Shown: positions 7,334 through 15,072 of the stretch, piece by piece
Position numbering within the stretch: position 1 is the first letter of the stretch
Layout: every line of letters begins with the position of its first letter
Source of the DNA: CAZGHS01 sp964525495
GTDB lineage: Bacteria > Patescibacteriota > Microgenomatia > JALYQM01
Direction of reading: 5' to 3'
Length of the DNA: 51,370 bases
NCBI GenBank assembly: GCA_964525495.1
Contig: CAZGHS010000010.1
Span: 1 to 51,370, forward strand
Position numbers and translations under genes: made by a program
Notes under the pieces: model-generated
Database searches by the model: none
What the model was told of the DNA's origin: nothing
The model's input: the letters and a program-made list of their open reading frames with translations, nothing else

Positions 7334-8512
7334 CTAGCGGATGACAAGCGGGAGGGCCACATTGAAAGGACGGTCGATCGGTTGCTCGCCTGTGGCAGTG
7401 ATCGTTGTCTCTGCGCTCTTTAGCGTTATTTCGTTGTCGAGATCAAAGACCACCACCTTGATGTTGTTGGAACCGACCTGTAGCATGCCGATTGTGTTCG
7501 TAATCTCAGCACCCATAGTCTGAGGAGTATACAGATCGCCGTTCACGAAGTACCTGGCAACAATGTTGCCTGGCATGGGCGTTTCGCGTGGCGGTGTGAC
7601 CCTCGTCACACACGTAGTGCCATCTGTAGCAACGATGTTGTCGTCACAGTCGATGGACAAGCCCCATACGGACGGATCTGTATAGTCGGGCAGCTCGACC
7701 TGAATGGTCTTCGCTCGATCGTTGAGAATGCTCGCGCTAAGGTCCAACCCGTCATTTCCGCTCGTGCGTATGCCGATGCTGCGGTCTTGCGGGATTCCCC
7801 ACAGACTAAGACCGCGACCGGCATTGCCAACGATCTTGGAGATCGAGTCACTCCACGGGGCAGTCAAATTGATGTTCGCGATGCGGCGCCATACTGTCGG
7901 TAGCTGAAGCCGCTGGCCGTTGGACATGGCGTAGATGCCATACCCGTCGGTCACGATGTGTAGCGCTGATACGTCCCCGTCGAGAACGTTCTTGTACAGA
8001 TATAGATCCGTGGCATCGCCCGCTGCGAACGGCTGACCATAGTCGGGAAATTCGATGACCATAGCTTTCGCGCGATCGTTGAGAAGCCCTGACTCTAGAA
8101 AGGCTAGGTCGACGTAGTTGTCAGGTCCGTTGACTCGGGTGCCCATGGTGCTTGCATCCGGGTTCCCCCAGAACTGAACTCCACGGCCACCGTGCCCCTG
8201 GATCAGACTGATCGAGCTTGACCACTCTGTGTTTGAGAGGTCGATCACCGCGACGCGGCTGAACTCGACGTCGTTCGCATTCTGGCCGGTCACTTCTACG
8301 TGGCCGTCGTCGGTGTCGATGTTGAACGCTGAATTGGCGCTGTCGTCAACGTTGACGAAGAGCTGAACATCAGTGTTCTCTGGGAAGCTCGGAAGGGCGA
8401 CAGTTATTGTCAGCGCTTGAGCGTTGCCCAGAGTGGACGTGATAGACAGAATGACGATCAGGAGAAGGACTCCGAGTCGGTGGACTGGGTTTGGTCGGGT
8501 TTGTGTTGCCAA
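7334..8512 (-). CDS. GC-rich secreted protein with an internal duplication, unknown
   Basis: I start it at TTG 8512, not at ATG 8563: AGAGGTGAG lies just upstream of the TTG, and the ATG has no site. The 392 residues begin with a signal peptide (LGVLLLIVILSITSTLGNAQA). Two similar blocks of about 100 residues follow. Each contains W-S-x-SIS-x-I, a Gly-rich GRG turn, a (F/L)WG(N/I)P motif and LNDRAK followed by a hydrophobic strand and PDY. A third, unrelated strand-rich region ends the protein. No family is recognised; the blocks suggest beta-sandwich surface domains. The base composition is far more GC-rich than the neighbours, and the gene is bracketed by inverted repeats, so transfer is likely. 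Confidence 0.75.
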   Translation of the reverse strand: MATQTRPNPVHRLGVLLLIVILSITSTLGNAQALTITVALPSFPENTDVQLFVNVDDSANSAFNIDTDDGHVEVTGQNANDVEFSRVAVIDLSNTEWSSSISLIQGHGGRGVQFWGNPDASTMGTRVNGPDNYVDLAFLESGLLNDRAKAMVIEFPDYGQPFAAGDATDLYLYKNVLDGDVSALHIVTDGYGIYAMSNGQRLQLPTVWRRIANINLTAPWSDSISKIVGNAGRGLSLWGIPQDRSIGIRTSGNDGLDLSASILNDRAKTIQVELPDYTDPSVWGLSIDCDDNIVATDGTTCVTRVTPPRETPMPGNIVARYFVNGDLYTPQTMGAEITNTIGMLQVGSNNIKVVVFDLDNEITLKSAETTITATGEQPIDRPFNVALPLVIR

Positions 8513-8832
8513 GGTACTCACCTCTTTAGTATAAAACGGACTTGAACGAGGCCATTCGGCCATGAGCTTCGCTTATCTGTATTTTTGTGCAGATACTTGC
8601 CCAGCGACAGCAAGAAAGGTATGTGTGTTACCTACCCTTTTTGCTATCACTGAGCGTGCTTAGCTCATTTTCTAGTCTTTTTTGATCTGATGAAATATTC
8701 TTCCTCGGATGTAAATGAACTAGAAATTGGAATAATATTTGAGCTCACAATGAGCTTAATTTCATGCCAATTGGATATGTTAATATCCTATAGTATTTTA
8801 CACCATTTTGAGGTAAAAAGCAAGTTATAGGC
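8513..8832 (-). other. Upstream region of the GC-rich gene, containing the right inverted repeat
   Basis: Gene-free in my reading. It contains TTTTATACT just upstream of the TTG start (possible -10), several short hairpins (for example GGTA...TACC near 8618-8636), and the right inverted repeat at 8682-8710. I see no RNA gene. Confidence 0.5.
8682..8710 (-). repeat. Right inverted repeat flanking the GC-rich gene
   Basis: Read on the minus strand: ATCCGAGGAAGAA, five bases, then CATCAGATCAA. Both blocks match the left copy (7178-7190 and 7250-7260) exactly, in inverted orientation. Confidence 0.65.
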
Positions 8833-11403
8833 CTAATTTTCGGTGTCGGTTTTTGCTTGAGGATTAATTGTCATCAACTCCCCTACTATGCTTGTTGCAT
8901 ACCAGGAAAGCGTTTGGTTCTGAATATTGTTTTGATCTTCCCAGAATGAATTGTTTGCGTCCTCTTGGAATCGGTCGCGGAGCTTGAGATCCCACATTTC
9001 TCGTGCTCTGAACTGGTTGGTTTGTGAAAGTGCGGCTATGGCCGCAGAGTATGAGCGAACAGTTTCGTAATCTTCTTGTACTGTTCCGTCCTGGGAATAT
9101 GTAGCGCCGAGCTGGTAGCGTAAAGTCCACTCTTCTTCGAACTGCGTGAGTTGTGCCAGGTATTGTCTTGCGCGTTCGTCTTGTGTCCAGATAGAATCGA
9201 GCGCTATATGTATTGGTACTCTATAGCTTTCTTGATCGTAGTTGCTGCTTGGTGTTGCAGTGATGGTGCCATTGTTTTGGAGAGTGAGGGTGCAGATGCT
9301 TGGTGGAAGTATGGATTCATCCTCTGTGAACGTGCAGCTGTTAAGGATCTCGTAGGAGGTATCTTTAATATTGTTCCAAAAATCTGGATTGTCTACTCGA
9401 GTAAATAATGTGTATGATTGTGGCATTATGTTTTTTGTATACAATATTACTTGCTTTGTGTTCTCTGTAGTATTATCTGAATTAGCTATGAGTGTTTGCT
9501 TGCCTAGTGTAACTGTACTGTACTGGCGAAGTGCTTGCACAATTTCTTTTGCCTCGTCGAGATATTTAGCATCCTGCCATTTGTTTGCTGCGAGGATGAG
9601 AGCTGTGGCTATATCTGTGTTTGCTTGCGCAGGAGCAGTTGTTTGATCATCTGCAAACAATTTGTTTTCTTTCTGATTGTTTTTCTTTATTGTGTTGTAT
9701 ATTTCGTTAAATGTATTTTGATCATTTTGGAAGACAGCGCGCATGAGGAAGTCTGCAGAATTTTGAATCCCCTCTACTCTACCCTGCTCTATATATTGGC
9801 GCTTATCACTTTCGTAGGATGCTTGAGCAATGCGCTTTGGAGTGAGTGCTCCCATGATGCGGACGCGCCAGAAGTCGTTGTCGTAGCTGACTATTTGGCG
9901 CGAGTTTTTGAACGCTTCGCCTACTAGGAATAATCCTTTGTCTTCTACGTCGTATTCTATCTGAGGTGTGACTGCAAGATAGTCTATGTTGGTGTAATCT
10001 CCGTTGAGTTTGGTTTCACGGATATCTCTGTCTGTATCTACCTTGGAGTACCATTCAGCATTATTAAATTGTTTGTTAGGATCGCTGTGTAGGTCGATGT
10101 ATGCGTAGTTGTCGATGACTATGAAGTCCTTAGGGTCGCGATTTTTTTTGATCCATTCTACAGCTTCGAGCTGAGACTTGGTTTGTTGTGCGGTGTACAT
10201 GTTTACTCCTCCACGGACTTTGGGAGTGAGTTCAAAGAATTGGTTGATGTAGAAAAAGAGTGTCACGAGCGGTATGGCGTAGATAATTTTTTGGATTGCT
10301 TTGCGGTGAAGAAGGATATGTAGCGAGTCGTAGATAACCCAGAGCGAGTAGGAAATATTGAGCGCAAGAATTGGTAAAAGCGGGAGGATATAGAATTCGA
10401 TGACAAATCCTCCGCGCGCTAAAAAGATCCAGAATATGCCGCTGAGAGCAGCTAGAAAGCGTGCATTGAGATTGAATATGCCAAGTGCTGCTGTGATGAG
10501 AGTTGCCATCACACCGCCGTATATGAGGATTGGATCCTCTCTAGACCAGACTGTATTGAATGATTTCCAGAACTCACTGTTTTGTGGATCGAGTATGCTG
10601 CCACCAGAGCGATTGGTTTGAAAGAAGATTGCTTCGATAAGACTGACGTGTTCTTGGCCACTACCGAGGAATGAGTTAGCTGGGAAGAACTCCCCTTTTA
10701 TGAAGGCGTAGAGTACGTAGAGACTAACGATGATGCCTTGAATGAAGAGCCATTGCGTGACAGCAAAGCTTCTATGACGTTTGTCGACAATTTTTATGAG
10801 GTAATACAAAAGTACTGGTATGAAGACTACAGCTGTTTCTTTGGTAAGTATGGCTATTCCGAGTGCGATGGCGCTGTAGAGAATTTTACCTAGATGATTT
10901 TTGTATTGAAGTAAGAAATGTATAGCTAAGAGCACCCAGAATATCATGATATTGTCGAGGAGTACGCGGCGCTGGAAATATATGCCGAGTGGTGAGAGGG
11001 CAAAGAGTATGACTGTGAGTAAGGAGAATATTTTGTTGCCGTTAGTGAATTTTTTTGTAATTTGATAGAGTAAGACGCTTGATGCGAGGTGTAGTACGAG
11101 CATGAAGACGCGGCCTGTATTGATAGAGAAACCAAACGTATGAAAACCACCTGTAATGGCGGTCCATAGCGCGATCTGGATCCATCCGAGTGGTGCGTGG
11201 TCGTACCAGTATGTGTAATGTGCGAGTTTGCCTTGTGTGAGTACTGCCCATGCCTGCGACATGTATATGCCTTCGTCGTTTTCGTAATATGGGTAGTTGA
11301 ACATGTTGAAGGAGTGAGCGCATGCGCTAATAACCAGAGCGCCAATGAGGGCTGCTATTTCGAATTTTCTGCTGGTGAAGAATTTAGCTACATGGGTGGA
11401 CAT
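8833..11403 (-). CDS. GT39-like membrane glycosyltransferase fused to a GH8-like domain
   Basis: The first ~400 residues are a multi-pass GT-C (PMT/ArnT, GT39) enzyme that would transfer a lipid-linked sugar outside the membrane; the first loop carries the acidic D43-E44 (ENDEGIY), and YDHAPLG and RRVLLDN follow. Residues 400-530 form an exported domain (VIDNYAYIDLH). Residues ~530-845 match the pattern of glycoside hydrolase family 8: RVEG (E544), NTDIATALILAA (D597), YEILNS, and YDQESYRVPIHIALD. E544 and D597 align with the catalytic acids of GH8 (as in BcsZ), so the domain may be active. The length of 856 is much longer than a plain GT39. It neighbours two GT2 synthases. Confidence 0.8.
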   Translation of the reverse strand: MSTHVAKFFTSRKFEIAALIGALVISACAHSFNMFNYPYYENDEGIYMSQAWAVLTQGKLAHYTYWYDHAPLGWIQIALWTAITGGFHTFGFSINTGRVFMLVLHLASSVLLYQITKKFTNGNKIFSLLTVILFALSPLGIYFQRRVLLDNIMIFWVLLAIHFLLQYKNHLGKILYSAIALGIAILTKETAVVFIPVLLYYLIKIVDKRHRSFAVTQWLFIQGIIVSLYVLYAFIKGEFFPANSFLGSGQEHVSLIEAIFFQTNRSGGSILDPQNSEFWKSFNTVWSREDPILIYGGVMATLITAALGIFNLNARFLAALSGIFWIFLARGGFVIEFYILPLLPILALNISYSLWVIYDSLHILLHRKAIQKIIYAIPLVTLFFYINQFFELTPKVRGGVNMYTAQQTKSQLEAVEWIKKNRDPKDFIVIDNYAYIDLHSDPNKQFNNAEWYSKVDTDRDIRETKLNGDYTNIDYLAVTPQIEYDVEDKGLFLVGEAFKNSRQIVSYDNDFWRVRIMGALTPKRIAQASYESDKRQYIEQGRVEGIQNSADFLMRAVFQNDQNTFNEIYNTIKKNNQKENKLFADDQTTAPAQANTDIATALILAANKWQDAKYLDEAKEIVQALRQYSTVTLGKQTLIANSDNTTENTKQVILYTKNIMPQSYTLFTRVDNPDFWNNIKDTSYEILNSCTFTEDESILPPSICTLTLQNNGTITATPSSNYDQESYRVPIHIALDSIWTQDERARQYLAQLTQFEEEWTLRYQLGATYSQDGTVQEDYETVRSYSAAIAALSQTNQFRAREMWDLKLRDRFQEDANNSFWEDQNNIQNQTLSWYATSIVGELMTINPQAKTDTEN

Positions 11404-11410
11404 TAGTTCT

Positions 11411-11420
11411 ATGGTAGCAG
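11411..11420 (-). promoter_or_regulatory. Extended -10 of the GT39-GH8 gene (leaderless)
   Basis: On the minus strand CTGCTACCAT; the hexamer (11411-11416) ends 7 bases before the ATG at 11403, with no Shine-Dalgarno. The surrounding 14 bases are identical to those before the AEC transporter. Confidence 0.55.
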
Positions 11421-11460
11421 GAAGTTCAATAATTATCTTCCTTTACGTCAGCATCTTGTC

Positions 11461-11649
11461 TATTCTTTTTCTGGCTCGAGAAGCTCATGGCTAAATTCCT
11501 TTAATGACTGTTTGCTATATACATTACTGAGTAGTAGTGTCTTCCCTCGCTTGCTTTGGCATCAATTCAGATGCCAAGTTGCTACGCTCGGCGGAAGCCT
11601 TCGCTGCAGAAAAATAAATCGATCGCTATGAAAGAAAATATACTTCGAT
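11461..11649 (-). repeat. Structured intergenic element, copy 1
   Basis: Lies between the stop of the GT2 gene and the start of GT39-GH8, in the same orientation as both. It aligns by hand over its whole length with 35562-35763. Its 5' end is ATCGAAGTATATTT. A hairpin follows, TTGGCATC (loop TGAATT) GATGCCAA, where copy 2 has TTGTCC and GGACAA, so the pairing is kept while the bases change. The 3' part (about 100 bases) is about 70% identical. It is a candidate structured RNA, 3'-UTR element or small mobile repeat. I recognise no known RNA family. Confidence 0.65.
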
Positions 11650-11658
11650 ACTCATTAA

Positions 11659-12924
11659 TTACTTATTTTTTGTCGCTCGGTGGGCGTTGATGTGTTCGGT
11701 TTTTTCCCAAGTAGAATTGCTTTTGAGGAATCTGTAGCCAGCGCGGAGGGAGGAGTATCCGAGGATGAGTTGGTATGGGATGAAATATATTGCCATTTTG
11801 AGAATGTAGGGAATTGGAAATTTGAGTTTGTAGTCTCTGGTAAATTCCCAGAGGCCGATGATGGCGACGGACATTTGCAGTACAAGTATAGAGAGAGGAA
11901 GTGTGGAGATGAGGGTGACAATGACTGGGAAACGGACGAAGAATGCGAGAATGATAGAGAATGGCAAGAGAATAAAGAGGAATGATTGTACGAGTGGCCA
12001 ACCGAGCACATAGAGCGCGAGTATTTTGTGTTGAGGCTTGCGTAGCTTCTTCCATTCCCCCTTTGCGATGATTTGCATGAATCCTTGGTTCCATCGTGTG
12101 CGTTGTTTGATGAAACTTTTGAGTGTTGGCGGGGTTTCTTCTTGAGTGGCGTGTTCTTCGTCGTAGACGACTCGTATCTTGGCGCCTTTGATGCTCAAGC
12201 GGATACCGATGTCTGCATCTTCTGTGAGGCACATTTCGTCCCAACCACCTGCTTCGGTGAGCTTTTTGCGGTCAAAGAAAACTGTGTTGCCTCCGAGTGG
12301 AACTACTCCTCTCTTGGCGAAGTACAGAAGACAGGATTTGAACCAAAAGAAGTATTCGATGACATTGAAGGTGGAGTACCAGTTGGAGTGGAAATTAATT
12401 AGTTGCACGCCTGATTGGACTACATCGGCGTGGTCTCGGATCATGATGGTATTTACGATGTTATATATGTTTTTGTGAGGTTCATCTTCAGCATCAAAGA
12501 CCACAATTACTTCTTTTGAGGCATGCTTGAGTGCAATATTTAAACCATGTGGTTTGTTGATGGGAGTATCGTCGAAGGTGATGACCCGTGCATGTTGCCG
12601 ACTGAGAGAGTTGATGGCTTCTTGGGCTGCTTTGATCGTGCCTTGATCGTCTGTTCGGCAAATGACCAGAATCTCGGTTTTTTCTACTGGATAATCTATA
12701 CGAGAAACAGCCCTAATAGTATCTCCTATAACACTTTCTTCATGACGAGCTGGCAGAAGTGCCGTGAAGGTCTTATCTGGGCGTTCGAAAATGCGTGGTG
12801 AGCGGTTTTTTTCTATTCTGTCTGGTTTATCCCACGCATATAGCATGAGGTATAGGTTGTATAATCCCTGGATAATGAGCGTAATCGATAGAATAAAGAG
12901 CAAAATAGTGACAAGGGCGTACAT
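11659..12924 (-). CDS. Processive GT2 membrane glycosyltransferase (BcsA/hyaluronan-synthase-like)
   Basis: Polymerises a polysaccharide from nucleotide-sugars at the membrane. An N-terminal membrane helix (1-25) precedes the GT2 domain, with the acidic motif D144-AED, the TED motif at 234-236 and the Q274-RTRW product-binding motif. Two or three C-terminal helix clusters follow (about 300-360 and 380-405). This is the layout of processive synthases. It lacks a PilZ domain. The start ATG has TAATAT six bases upstream and no ribosome site. It is divergent from a second GT2, with an 82-97-base gap. The structured element follows its stop. Confidence 0.88.
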   Translation of the reverse strand: MYALVTILLFILSITLIIQGLYNLYLMLYAWDKPDRIEKNRSPRIFERPDKTFTALLPARHEESVIGDTIRAVSRIDYPVEKTEILVICRTDDQGTIKAAQEAINSLSRQHARVITFDDTPINKPHGLNIALKHASKEVIVVFDAEDEPHKNIYNIVNTIMIRDHADVVQSGVQLINFHSNWYSTFNVIEYFFWFKSCLLYFAKRGVVPLGGNTVFFDRKKLTEAGGWDEMCLTEDADIGIRLSIKGAKIRVVYDEEHATQEETPPTLKSFIKQRTRWNQGFMQIIAKGEWKKLRKPQHKILALYVLGWPLVQSFLFILLPFSIILAFFVRFPVIVTLISTLPLSILVLQMSVAIIGLWEFTRDYKLKFPIPYILKMAIYFIPYQLILGYSSLRAGYRFLKSNSTWEKTEHINAHRATKNK

Positions 12925-12964
12925 ATATGTATATTACTGTACTTTTGGATTCATAGCTATAAAC

Positions 12965-12993
12965 TTGCAATTTGTCACTCATTGAGGTATAAT
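12965..12993 (+). promoter_or_regulatory. Promoter of the plus-strand GT2 gene
   Basis: TTGCAA (12965-12970), 17 bases, TATAAT (12988-12993). The start would be near 13000, which leaves room for the Shine-Dalgarno GAGAGG and favours GTG 13022 as the start codon. Confidence 0.75.
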
Positions 12994-13021
12994 CCTATAG
13001 TAAACTATGAGAGGATATATC

Positions 13022-14086
13022 GTGCCTCTTCCCAAGATTCATACTTGGTATCCTGGGAAGGCCAAATTTTCCATTTCAATCCTAATTCCCTGCTACAACG
13101 AGGAAATCTCGCTTCAGCAGACTATTAACGCGTGCCTAGACCAGACTTATCCTGTTGATGAAATTATTATTGTCGATGATGGTAGTAAAGATCATAGTCG
13201 AGATATCTTAGCTCATTATTCTTCACATATTCAGCCTATTTTATTGCCCAAGAATATGGGAAATAAGTCTCTTGTGCAGCAAGAAGGACTAAAACTTGTT
13301 AAAACCGACCTGTTTCTTGCTACAGATGGAGATACTCTCATTGATCGTCACTTTGTGGAAAATGCGGTGGGTCATTTTGTTGACCCTGACGTAGTTGCTC
13401 TTGGTGGTTACGTAAAGAGTTTGAAGTATAACCTGATAACGGCTTGTCGTGAACTTGATTATACCGTGTGTCAGGATATTCATAAGCAAGCTCAGGCAGT
13501 TTTAGGTGCAATCTTTGTGATCCCTGGATGTGCTGGAGTATTCCGTACTGAGTTCTTCAAGAAACATATTACGTTTGATCATGACACGATCACTGAAGAT
13601 CTGGATTTTACGTATAAGATATATAAATTGGGTAAGAAGATTGTGTATGAGCCAAAGTGTATTGTGTATACACAAGACCCCCCTACCTTTAAGTCTTATT
13701 TGAATCAATTGCGACGTTGGGCGGGTGGTGGCTGGCAGAATTTCAAAAAACATCACGATATTGTTGGAATGCGTTGGCAGCATGCTGTTGAGCTTTCTTT
13801 GATGTATATAGAAGGATTGCTGTATGCGACTGTCTTGTTTGTGTTGCCGTTTATTAATATTCGTATTTTTGTTATTACAGTTTTACTTCAAGTTGCTTTT
13901 GGATATGTGTTTGGCATATATGCTTTTTTGAGACGACGACGTTTTGATCTTTTGCTGTGTGTCCCTCTCTATGTGTTCTTTGCGTATGTAAATGCATATG
14001 TGTTTTTGGAGCAGTTTGTAAAAGAGATGATTTTGCGCAAGAACAATCTTGTATGGTTTCACCCTGAAAGGAAGGTAATGGCATGA
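13022..14086 (+). CDS. GT2 membrane glycosyltransferase (PgaC/IcaA-like)
   Basis: Second processive-type family 2 glycosyltransferase. Counting from the ATG at 13007, motifs are PCYNEE (28-33), VDDGS (56-60), the metal-binding D107-GD, TED (196-198) and Q234-LRRW. C-terminal helices at about 262-283, 286-305 and 318-337 anchor it. I prefer GTG 13022 because GAGAGG lies 8 bases upstream; ATG 13007 would sit only about 7 bases after the predicted transcript start. The stop overlaps the next start (ATGA). Together with the downstream deacetylase, the order resembles poly-N-acetylglucosamine loci, but the sugar is not known. Confidence 0.87.
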   Translation: MPLPKIHTWYPGKAKFSISILIPCYNEEISLQQTINACLDQTYPVDEIIIVDDGSKDHSRDILAHYSSHIQPILLPKNMGNKSLVQQEGLKLVKTDLFLATDGDTLIDRHFVENAVGHFVDPDVVALGGYVKSLKYNLITACRELDYTVCQDIHKQAQAVLGAIFVIPGCAGVFRTEFFKKHITFDHDTITEDLDFTYKIYKLGKKIVYEPKCIVYTQDPPTFKSYLNQLRRWAGGGWQNFKKHHDIVGMRWQHAVELSLMYIEGLLYATVLFVLPFINIRIFVITVLLQVAFGYVFGIYAFLRRRRFDLLLCVPLYVFFAYVNAYVFLEQFVKEMILRKNNLVWFHPERKVMA

Positions 14087-14163
14087 TGTTCATGGGCGGT
14101 CTTTCTTTCATTGTTCATTTGGCTCTGGTTATATTCGGACTTGTTCGGAGGGTATTCCGATGA
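14083..14163 (+). CDS. 26-residue single-pass membrane peptide, translationally coupled on both sides
   Basis: Tiny frame beginning at the ATGA overlap with the GT2 stop (ATG 14083, TGA 14084-14086) and ending in an ATGA overlap with the deacetylase start (ATG 14160, TGA 14161-14163). AAGGAAGG lies upstream of its ATG. The product has one hydrophobic stretch (LSFIVHLALVIFGLV) and a basic C-terminus (RRVFR), as in small membrane partners of large membrane enzymes. Without it, a 73-base gap would break an otherwise tight operon. No family is recognised. It may be a small subunit of the synthase, or a coupling frame for the deacetylase. Confidence 0.6.
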   Translation: MMFMGGLSFIVHLALVIFGLVRRVFR

Positions 14164-15005
14164 GAACTAAATTAGCCTGCTATTCGATTTTGTTTATCGT
14201 GTTTGCCTATATGTTGTACGGCTCAAGCAACACATTACTCGGATCATGGAAATCTGAGAATAATTTTGCGACAGTTGCAGAAATGTTTCAAGAATGCAAA
14301 GAGTTAACTCCTAACAGATCAAATAAAAAAGTTGTTTTGCGTATAGATGATATTCAAGCGCACTATGCGGCGGATGTACGTCAAATGATGCTTGAAGAAG
14401 CTGCTCGTCGACAAATGAAAACATTACTCGCAGTGATTCCGTACAATTTAAGTGAAGATCGTCAGCTTATTACTTACCTAAAAAAGCATTCATGTCATTT
14501 TGAAATGGCAATGCATGGTTGGGATAATGGTTTAGAGAAACAAAACTGGGATACACCAGAATTTGGCGATCTTCATTATGTTGAGGCACAGCGACGTATA
14601 CGGCTTGGTAAGGATTCGTTAAAGCGTAATCTAGATGTTGTCTCTACTACCTTCGTTCCTCCTAATAACGAGTACTCCAGTGCTACTGGTCAAGTTTTGA
14701 AAGATGAAGGGTTTACATTGATATCCGCAGAAGGTGAAAAACCATTTGATTATGATACTTCTACCTACGACTTTGTTAAGGAAGAGTTGATTCCAGCTGA
14801 GCGAGTACTGTATGAATGTGAAGTTGCAATTGAAGCAAAGAGTTATTGTATTATCATGATGCATCCTCAGGATTATAGGACGAATGGAAAAATGGATTCA
14901 AAGAAATATGAAGAATATATTAAGCTTCTTGATGGATTGCAGAACTATGGTGTTGAAACTGTAACATTATCTGAATTAGCTGGAGATCTTCCTTCTTCTC
15001 AGTAA
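14160..15005 (+). CDS. Membrane-anchored polysaccharide deacetylase-like protein (NodB/DUF2334-like)
   Basis: An N-terminal anchor (about 5-21) and an outward domain of about 240 residues. Features of NodB-fold deacetylases appear in order: the acidic pair D63-D64 in LRIDDIQ, H119 in MAMHGWDNG, the FVPPNNEY segment in the place of the R-P-P-Y motif, and MMHPQDY near the end. It would remove acetyl groups from an exported sugar polymer, consistent with the two GT2 genes. The ATG has GGAGGG 8 bases upstream and overlaps the 26-residue frame. A strong hairpin follows the stop. The substrate is inferred from context only. Confidence 0.8.
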   Translation: MRTKLACYSILFIVFAYMLYGSSNTLLGSWKSENNFATVAEMFQECKELTPNRSNKKVVLRIDDIQAHYAADVRQMMLEEAARRQMKTLLAVIPYNLSEDRQLITYLKKHSCHFEMAMHGWDNGLEKQNWDTPEFGDLHYVEAQRRIRLGKDSLKRNLDVVSTTFVPPNNEYSSATGQVLKDEGFTLISAEGEKPFDYDTSTYDFVKEELIPAERVLYECEVAIEAKSYCIIMMHPQDYRTNGKMDSKKYEEYIKLLDGLQNYGVETVTLSELAGDLPSSQ

Positions 15006-15007
15006 AT

Positions 15008-15047
15008 ACGCAAGAGGCCCGAAATTTTTCGAGCCTCTGTATTGCGT
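15008..15047. terminator. Bidirectional terminator between deacetylase and groEL
   Basis: Long imperfect hairpin: ACGCAA with TTGCGT, GAGGC with GCCTC, and CGAAA with TTTCG. It lies between two convergent genes. It lacks a long perfect T run but is very stable. Confidence 0.75.
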
Positions 15048-15072
15048 TTAAACGGGTTTTTAATTACCTGGA

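Noticed and set aside
11500..11580. tmRNA or RNase P RNA in the intergenic element
   Set aside because: No tRNA-like ends, no resume codon reading into an ALAA-type tag, and none of the conserved RNase P core.
13022..14163. Alternative genetic code (UGA as glycine or tryptophan)
   Set aside because: TGA ends several genes in tight overlaps (14084, 14161, 20648, 33622), and no frame needs TGA to be sense.
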